A stretch of 64,000 bases of DNA, from the NCBI GenBank assembly GCA_013433145.1, contig CM024173.1:6384322-6448321 (forward strand), written 5' to 3'. This DNA comes from Ascaris suum. Its lineage: Eukaryota > Nematoda > Chromadorea > Rhabditida > Ascarididae. Both the position numbers and the translations under genes were made by a program. Every line of letters begins with the position of its first letter. The first letter of the stretch is position 1. Shown in pieces: positions 1 to 9,700 of this stretch. The notes beneath the pieces were generated by a model. That model did not search any database. It was not told where the DNA came from and saw only the letters and a program-made list of their open reading frames with translations.

Positions 1-662
1 TTATCATATACAAAGTTAACGAGACATGTTACCTGAATTATTTGTATGCCCGCAAATGAATGTAACTGTTTGATTTCTTTCATGTATACACACCTGAAAG
101 GAAATTTTAACTGAGGAAGTGGATAAAATTGTCAAAGAAGCTGCAATGGCTTCAATTTTTGGTCTCGTCCATCACATCACTCGATGCTCAAAATTACAAT
201 AAATAGTAAATTTTGCCAACAATGCATTTATGCTTTAAATGGTCCGATTGCTTGCACAAATCCTTTGTTATACAAAGAATTAGTTTCTTTATTTCACAGT
301 CGGCTTTAAATGCAACCTGGCCAATTGCAACTTCCCGACATATTAAAGTGCATTAAGTCCTTGCTGGTTTCGAAGTTCGCAAGTCACCTTGAACGACTTT
401 GTAAATGATCCCCTGAACAAATCGTACCGATTTACATGACCCTGCCTTCAGTTGTTCTCGACTTGCAAGGTGAGATTAGAGATATGCGCAGAAGCACCAA
501 CCACGCATAACATGTGGATACGCGAAACGTCATTTCGCTATCCTGAATTTCACAAAAGAAAACTGTCAGTTTTTTGGCATTTTCAAAGAGCGACTGCGTT
601 GAAGCAACTTCCGAGTATAATACCTCGGCCTAATCCCATTGCATTAACTAATTGATTTATAG

Positions 663-762
663 ACGTTCCGAAAAGAGAAATCGTCGGTGAGGTCGAGAAA
701 AAGGTCGTCGCACTGCGAGGAGTGTGCACCACCCGTGACAGAAGAATGCGCGACGAGCAACT
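663..762 (+). CDS. Polycystin exon (pre-S1 basic linker)
   Basis: Acceptor tttatag, donor gttagt. Encodes a charged, basic segment containing TTRDRRMRDEQ just before S1. It starts after one base of a split codon and ends after two, which the next exon completes to Leu. The preceding exon was not identified. Confidence 0.7.
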
Positions 763-3700
763 GTTAGTGATTGACGTAAATTTTTTTCCTGCGTCGACTT
801 AACAAACTTTCTTTAGGGGAAGGGGGGGTGGGAACAGGAACTGTCAATGTCTCTAACTGTAATGAATAATCCTAAAACCTGAGTCCCTGCAAAGCTTTCG
901 ATGTTTAACTAGCGATTCTCTGTTCGAAAGCGGCGCCCTCACTGTGATGAACAAAGTGCTATCAATGTGCTAAAATTTCTCCATCTCTACGGAATAGGCG
1001 AATTGATTTGTTGAAACTATGAGCGATTTTCAACAAACGAGTGTGTTCGTCAGAAATTCTGCTACCTGCGTAGCAATACCTCGTTTATCTTTCACTATAC
1101 TTTCACTTTGCTTAATGTCTTATTCTTAAATGTTGCAGATTTGTTACCACCCGCGAGATAGCGTTTGTCTTTGTATCCGTGAATATATGCTTGGGCATTG
1201 CATTCATCAGTCAGGATACTGCTGCTTACTACTACCAAGTGGAGGTGTGCGTTTCATTTATGCTCATTTTCATGAAAAAAGTTGTTTAATGTACATACAA
1301 GGAGGTGACTGAAGAGGTCGCAATAAAAACTGTACTTTCGCGCAAAATCTTCTTTATATTCACTACGTGGCACATTTCAATGCTCTTTGAAAACTTTGAT
1401 GTGTTTGAGAAGGGCCATGAACGTTATTCACTCTATGGAGTACTTCAAGGGCTATGATTATACTACACAGACTACGAAGAAAAACAGTGTTCTTGCATCG
1501 AAGCAGTTGGTAAGGGAACACTGAGGTTGAACGTCAGTACTTGATTTCGGTTCTAGACCAGTTTAGCTTTATACCTAGCATATACGGCTCTGAAGCTTTC
1601 TTCCTACTGGCATTAGCATATCCTATAGATCAGTAGCAGGGTCGCCGGAATATGCCAATTTTCTCTACGAATCAAGGTAATTGAAGTGAGAATTGCTGTA
1701 GCTAATCGTTGCAGCCCGACCCAGCTTGTGATCTCTTCACTGCTACCGTCGTCGACTTCTTACGCTCGTTTATGTTTCGAACTGAATGAAAAAGCCCCAG
1801 TTTTTGCAGCCCAATTTTTGTGATATCTGTTTTCATACTCCTCTTTCTGGGACCGCAGTTACCAGATCTTTATATATTTGCACAACTCCCATTCCCTTCA
1901 TAATAAACTTTCTCAACCATAATGTTGACAATATCCCCGTCTTTCCTACTGTACACCAATGTCTTCAGGTGTTTCTTTACCGATGTTCACATAGGTTATT
2001 TTGAACTACCGCCTCCATGTTCATGTTTATAATGCAACAGTGAGAGAATATGTTGCTGTTTCTTCAGATGAGGAATCTACTATGCGCAGCTCCACATCAG
2101 AATTTCACACAAATCACTACTGTGGCCGCTTTTTGGAGTTATATGCAAACTCACTTCATCAATGGTAATACTATTGTTTGTAATTTTGAAATGTTCTGTT
2201 TTTGTCACATGAACTGGCTTGATTATAGATGTGAAGGAACTGCAGCATCCACTTTCAGCGATGCGAGTGAGCTGGTACGACGGTAAACCGGCGTGGGGAA
2301 TGCGAGGATTTATGAACGATAAGGTATACTGTTAAGATGGTTTAAGTGTTTTCGCAACTGCTAAAGGTTGAGTTTCCCTGGCAGAGCAGCTGTGAGAGTC
2401 TTGAAAAAAGGGATTCCTTTCATCTCAGTACATAAATAGGTCGTATTCGCATTTCTTTATCACGAAGGTTAACGCAAAACATAACAAGGAAAGATGTTCG
2501 TGTGAAGTTTTCATTACTCTTATGATGTCTGGAATTCGCTGTCAAAATATTTTCTGGCTGCATCTATGGAATAACCACGAATATTGCATCACTTCATGGA
2601 GAATCGAAAGGAAGTGGAAGGGCGTGAGAGAGGCTGACAAGATTTTGCATCCTTCTTATTTGAGCAAATAGTTCCAGAAATTATCAACAAAAATGCACAA
2701 ATATCTTGAAACAAATACTTGAAACAAACCAAGCACTTGTACAGATCTGCGATAAAAGATTCGTTTTCTTGTGAATCGGCCAGTGTAAATGACATTTCAA
2801 CAGCTGTAATACGCATGCAAATTTTTGGGCGTATTTGAATGCCTAAAGACGCCTCTGAGGTCGTCACCCATGGTATACGAGGCCATTCAACTGTGTAATT
2901 TGTGCCCACTAAATTTCGAGATTCTAGCTTCAGTGCCTCCAATGAATCCATAAAACAGGAGGACATACACAAAGATGTACTCATAGACAATACGCCACCA
3001 GGATAGACTTTTGCAAAGCAACTGTACATGTGGCTTGGCAAGTGGAGGAATTTACCAAAGAAAGGCATTTGCAATTTCTGTGGCCATGTTAACCACTTTG
3101 CATGAAACATCAAGAAATACTGAAATGCACGTGATAAGCACTCATGTTTTGATAGAACCGGCTGCTCATAGGGTTCTCCTGAAAGAGAAAAATTTCCGTT
3201 CCGCGTCCTTCTTAGTTACAAAAGTTGAAAATGAATGCAATTTCTTGGGCATTTTAAGATGACTTTGATCCCTTCGGAGCTAACAGACAGTGAAATCCTT
3301 TTAGGAGGCACATTACATCCCTCGAAATTCATGATTATAACTCCACTTGTTTCTGGATTGAAATCAACGAATAGTTACGTCGTTACGAGGGTGTGCAATG
3401 GAGATGTAAATTTTCAAAACGTCACAAAGAGATTGTTAGTGCTGTTAACTTGCTTAGAACTGAATACTAATAAGGCGATAAAGAAGGGGATTTGAGGTGT
3501 CAAGGACGATGGGTTACGGAATACTTCGTCAAGTTCGTTCGGTTCCAAACAGAAACTGTGGACTTGTGGAGAAGCTGGCCGGGTATTTCAACGCTTGTGA
3601 GGGATATACAAGAGAAAGGTGTGTATAAATGCTTGAAACACTTTTGGCAGAGAAAACGAGAGGGATTCTACATGTTTCGCATTTAGAGAAGCAAATGAGC

Positions 3701-6700
3701 GTAAGTACAATTTATGGTAGTGTTTTTGTTATGTTAGATAGATTGTGGCAATTCTGAAGGGATTGACAATTACAGTTTGATTTTCTGGCTGACTTGTGCT
3801 TTTCTTTTATATTTATATAAATTTTAAAGTGCTTTCGGACAAAGTTGCAAATTTTGTCGTCGACGGGTGGGTTATCAGATCAATTGTAGCAAAATTGAGC
3901 TGTCGAGGCGGATGGATGGGGGTAATGTCGAGCGGATGCCATATGAGTGATGTGAATGATGTGAGGCGGTTGGGTCGAGCGGATGCCTGTGATAATGTTC
4001 CTGATAACCTCTCAATATATAGCAAAGCTATCATCTGTTTGATTCGTTTTCGAAGGCGACGTTCGAATCCATTAGCGTTCCACTTTGATCTCAATAGGCG
4101 TCGCCGCCATATCGCGCATGGCGATCCAGAGGGTCCATTTGCGTTCACTTCTCGATTTCTGAATAGCAGGCTTGCGTCGTTTTCTTTGCCATTTTTTTTC
4201 ACTCGACTTGCAAATGCACTCGTTGCACCGAGTGCAACGTGAGCCTTTCTTTATTGGCGATTACGTTACGCAGGTGGTCAATCAGCTGATGGATTCCACA
4301 GGAATCGAATTTAAAAATCTCCATGATCACTGCACATGTATTTTCATCTCCGACATCCAAACAGTTTTTAAATGTTGGTTTTATTGGGTAAATTCTAAGT
4401 GAATGCGGTGAAATCCAGTCATCTTGTTCTTTATTGCCATAAACGCGTTTAATTATAAACGTCACTATAGCAAATATACCGACAGTGTACTTTTCAAAGT
4501 CGTTCACTGAAGAGATTTTCTTTGTTGAATTCCGTTGTATTATTTAGATTTGAGGATAACACACCAGCATACAGCGTCGGTTGGAAGAGTGCAGTCGATA
4601 TTAATGACGCCCAACCGCAATACATTTATTACTCGCAGGAAGCCCTCCAAGGTGCCAACAACTTTTCACATGCTAATAGTTATATTCTTCCCGATCCATC
4701 GCTTTTTTCATGATTGCAGGTGGATTCATGTCTACCAGCAGTCAGGTTAGTTCTTATTCCATAGAAGGAGTTGGACGAGCGATTTGTCCTCGTGCAATCC
4801 CCACATAGTCGTAGTTTAAATGAATTCAATAAACATTTGCGTAATTCTGTTGCCTTCGTAGTCTTTTGCCAAGTTTGCACTGAGCAACTTACTGAGAGAT
4901 TTCAAGGCACGACTTTCTATGGTACTCATGATGCATATACTGGAGGAGGCTATGTGCAAACGTTGAATGGTTCGGCAGAGGAACTTCATACTGCATTCAC
5001 TCGGCTTGAAAAGGAGAATTGGATCGATGAGGGAACACGTGCGGTATTCATCGAATTTTCGGCATATAACGTGCAGACGAATCATTTCTCGGTGATCCAG
5101 CTGGCGCTGGAGATGCCACCTTTTGGTAAGCGATAGCGAAGCAATAAGATTCTGATTGTGGCAGTGCAGAACATAGCGTCAGACGACCATGGCTGGGAGG
5201 TTCCTCCAAGAGCAATGTTTAACATTTTGGTGCAGGTGAAGTTCCTAACTGAAAGATTGACGCTCACTCTTTCTAGCAGAACACACATTTCATGCGTCGA
5301 AGAAGGAAGTAGATCAAATCACCTTGCTTGATTCTTCAGCCAAATTTCTATACAGCGATTTATGCTGACGGTACTGTTCCCGTCTTGAATCTTTTGATAT
5401 TGCTTGGAGTCGTTAATTTATGCAGCTTGACGTACCGTACAGCAAATATTTTGTGCCCACAACATTGAAGGTTGCTCACTATGCGCAACTTCTCGGATGG
5501 ACGGAGCAAGTTTCTCAAATTTTGGGCGACGAAATACTGGCGAAAGTTTTGGGAACAGCTTTTCTTCTGCAGAAAAACTATGTTAAGGGCGCTACCAGCT
5601 GGAAGAGGATGGTGTTGGGAACAAATACACTTTTAGAAATCGGTTGCATCAAGCCGTCAGAAACGTCGCAATATTGCAGGCACTGTTTTTCCTACAGCTT
5701 CCATTCAAATAGTGCGTCTTTTGAACGATGCTGATGGGCGAGGAAGCATAGTCACGCTATGCGAAGTTCTATACACGCTACTATGCATCTTCCTTCCTCT
5801 TAATGAACTCTTCATGCTCTTCTTTGATGGCCCACGGTGAGTGTTATGAGCAAAGTGCACTTCAAAACGACGATTTTTGCGAATCCCTGATTAGACAGGA
5901 TTCTGCGAGAGATGATTGAGGAAGCAAATTCAAAATGATATGCACTTCTGCAGCTCCGTTCATCATATCAATCCGCGTCGTAAATTACGGCAAATAATAA
6001 AATAGCACAATAAAATTCATTCACGTCCTGCATGGAAACAATGTCCATGCGTGTTTTTTCTCACGATACATCCTTTGGTCTCGAGTAAAATGCGAAGCCA
6101 ACCTTGACCGGTTTAAAATGCACACAAATTTTGAAGCGAATTTATTATCTATAACTTGCCAAGAAATTGTTGGCTCAGCTTGAAAATTATACAGCGATAT
6201 AGCCATATGTTATACACTATATCTACCGAATTTGATTTATCAGGTTTATGTGCTTTTCCAGGTGAAACCACTACGCAGATGCTTGTTTGCGAAACGGCAA
6301 AAATGTGCACTGGTCGCACATTTCCTCCATTTCCTCCTTTTTAAATCTAATTTTTTTCCGAGAGATTTCGTTCCGTTCTGGGTTTCAAAACTTAGGAAGT
6401 CGCTGCCTTTCTCAGGAAATCCGAGAGAGGCGTTTTTTTGAAAAACATATTTGTTCACTTTACTAGCCTTCTGAGATACTCTCTGGAGAAGGCTCCTATC
6501 GCATAATAAGGTTACTAGATTTGTCATCAGCCTCTCCATCGACACATATTGAAAAATCCTTCAGCAGTAACCAGTGATGAATTGTTCATTTCCAAGCCAA
6601 AGTGGCCATTTTCAGCAAATATCTTTTATCATTTTGGAATTACATCAATTTAGCCATCGCAGCTTTTGCGATTGCATCACTCGTTTCATATGTTTATCGA

Positions 6701-9700
6701 CAAATTGGAATCAACGAGGTTATTTTATAATATTTATAATCACCTGCTTGTTTTTGTGCCTTCACTATCACGACTTTATTCAACACCTTTATTCAACACC
6801 ATTATGTGTGAAAAACAAACCATGCGTTACAATATCCCATACAATTCTTTAAGGACCCAACTTTGGAATTCTCTAAGAGATTCGTTTCCTATTAATGAAG
6901 TGATGCTACTCATCCTGGAAAGGCAATCAGCTTTGATATTAGTTAGTCTTACCTTATCCACAACGACCGATATTCTGCAAGAAAGTGTTGTTTAGCTTTT
7001 TGTATTTAGGCGGTTGCACTTTTCACAGCAACAAATGGAAACAGCTACATTCGGCTTGATCGGCAACGAGATCTCCAATTGAATTTCCTTGCGTTCCTTT
7101 CAATTGTCGTTTTCTTTACTTGCATGAAAATGATCAACGTCCTGCGGTAATCTTTCTTTATTTATTTCATACACATACTATGGCATCTCTAGTGGATCCT
7201 TGAATACTAAGTCAGGAGAGCATGATGTATCGAAGCACCTCACATGAAATTTTCCTTTCGAGAGGTCATGAAAAGTTAGGTTAGGTCCAAGGAGGTCATG
7301 AATGTCAAGTAAACGGACAGCTGTTGCAAAAGTGTGCTCACAGTAGGTAGACTTTACCGTTCGATGGGTCGAACATTGTCATATCGCCTAATTTGCTGCC
7401 CTAATTAGAATTACCCAAATTATATAGCCCTTTACATTAATCGGCCGATAATTTTGCGTCGAATTTCATAGGCGGGGTTGAATTTCACCAATGCTGTACT
7501 GATCGAAGAATGAAGGCTTCGTAAGAGTATAAAAGGATAGGTTACGTTCGATTGCTCAGCTCAGCTGGATGCATTGGCTTTTTCAATACATTCGTTGAAA
7601 TTTACATGCATTCCCTATCTCCCGATGAGTGCAAAGGGAAGGAAAACTTTCCCAAATTGCACCTTTTACTTGCGTGCGCGGGCAACAGACTGGAAAACAA
7701 GGAGAGGTTCCAGAAATGAATGCTTCCACTCCAAGCTTTGCGCTGTTTTGGGGGAACTATCGTTTCATCTGACTCACCGATATGTTGAAAATAAAGAAGA
7801 AAATAGACAGTCTCTCCAAAATGTTGAGCTTTCTGTGTGTACGGGAGCCTTCTGAATAGGCTTCTTCATTTTTCTGTTGACGAAGTGACGAAGCGCTGAA
7901 TGGCCGAAGTGAAAGCTGGTCATAGTCTACGCGATGGACCGTGGCCAAAAGTTTTACCTCTGAAATTATCTTAACGAAATCGTGTTATTCTCTTTTTGCA
8001 ATTCTCTTGCGTTTAATTCTCTTAAAAGCACTGACATTCAGTGTACGTTGTACTTGCAGATTTAATCGTCGTATTGGGTTGTTCACTCAGATACTTGCAG
8101 ATTTAATCGTCGTATTGGGTTGTTCACTCAGATACACTTGCAGATTTAATCGTCGTATTGGGTTGTTCACTCAGACACTTTCACAATCTGCTCGCACAAT
8201 AGTGGTTTTTGGTGCCGTTTTTGGTATCGTTAGCGTGGCATTCGATTCGGCTCTCTTCATAATGTTGTCACCTCGTTTGCAGTCCTACAGCAATTTGAGT
8301 AGTGTGGCAAAGTCGTCGATTATTTCACTCCTTGGCAAGCTATTCGCCACTGACATCGCCACTGTATCTCATTTCGGTATTCCCTCTTAACATTTCCAAT
8401 TATTCAACGATCCTATACATCATTGCCTGTTAGTTGTAACCTAATTGCAACAGTGAAAAGCATTTTGTGTTGCATATTGAGTTTGCCCGAGATGGTGCAC
8501 TAGTCTGCCAATACTTTTGAAATATGGGCAGGTTGTTGCAAAAGCTTGTGCGATCTTTTTCGACGGCAGTTTTTTCTGAGAACACTTGACCATGCGGGGA
8601 ACTCGTCTATCAAAAAGTTCATAAGACAGACCATAATCGATAGCTTCTCAAATCATATCGAACTTCCGATGTGGTGCTCGCAGACGGAAAGTAAGCTGGT
8701 GAATTGGAGAATTTTTCACCTCAGACAGGTGGAGTGATAAAGTTGAAGCAACTACTATACAAGGCAGAACCTATCTGTATGATAGTGTAACTATGGCTCG
8801 AAGCTGTTGAGGCAGCCGAAAGAACTGTAACGTCTAACGAAACTTTTTTTGAAAGGACGGCCATAAATAGTTTTTGTCAAGAAGCACTCGAAAATTCCAC
8901 GAACGGCTTTCCTTAAGGAAGCAGTTAGGCACTCCTCGTCATCAGGATACTGACAGTTCAATAAACGCAGCAACACCTGGAAGGCAACTGCTCAGTTGTC
9001 ACTCACCATTTTCATTCGATGGAAAATGTCTAAGGACTTCCTTGGCCGCTGAAAGCAACTACGATTTACAACTGCGAGCAGCCCGTGAAAGTGTGCTTGC
9101 GTGGTTGCTCGGCACTGCTATCGCATAAATACACTAGCTATTTCCGAAGCTGATGTTTATTATCGATCATAAACGGTACGTCCGTTTGAACATGATACGA
9201 AAGAAAGAATGAATAATAATTCGCAACTGGCAGCATCACGCCGTAGAAGGCTTGGCCTTTGTCGTGACTACGCAATGTTGTCGATTTGGCAGGCTGCCAA
9301 GCAGCTACTGCCTGCGAGTTGCTGAAAAAAAACTCAGTTAGATCTATCTGGATGTGCAGAATATTTATTCATTGCAAATTCATTGAGGCCTAATGCGCTG
9401 AACATGTTTAAGTCCACAGAATGTTTAAGACGTAGTTTTCGAAGGAGCCACCATAAGGTCGTAGGCTGCGAAACTCACGGGAATTATGTTCTAAGAGCTA
9501 GTGTTGGAATTGTTTCTACTCCTCGGATTTTGTTCTCTCTATTTACCGCATTTTCTGAGCTCCCCAAAGCAATCGGAGTGGAATTGCCTCAGCCGCAAAG
9601 TTGACGTTGAGCTGAAATAAAAGACGGATAGAGGAATTCATTGCGGCCTAATGCGCAGATTCCCTCAAGCACGGAGCAGCAACCTTGAGGTGCTTGCTTG

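Noticed and set aside
1..662. Possible further upstream polycystin exons (for example near 121-180 or 452-470)
   Set aside because: Short open stretches with acceptor-like sites exist, but none could be tied to the exon at 663 by phase and family sequence.
2589..3113. 174-codon minus-strand ORF
   Set aside because: It lies within a polycystin intron, has no recognisable motif and no splice partners.
3928..3997. Local duplication of tcgagcggatgcc with a gatgtgaatgatgtgagg stretch, first considered as a polycystin exon
   Set aside because: The LRQVR-containing exon at 3497-3618 joins directly to 4548 in phase, so no exon is needed here; it is a small local duplication.
4711..4746. Small exon after gattgcag at 4720
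   Set aside because: It can be read in frame after 4651, but then no acceptor joins it to the GGGY exon in phase; direct 4651-4907 splicing fits the family spacing.
5165..5235. Phase-compatible exon between 5125 and 5680
   Set aside because: It has splice-like borders, but joining 5125 directly to 5680 keeps frame and restores the conserved polycystin pre-S2 sequence, whereas this exon ends in phase 0 and the next needs phase 1.
7941..8390. A 149-codon plus-strand ORF as an independent gene
   Set aside because: Its conserved part is the polycystin pore exon starting at 8144 (or 8060); the upstream part is intron read-through plus the triplicated acceptor.
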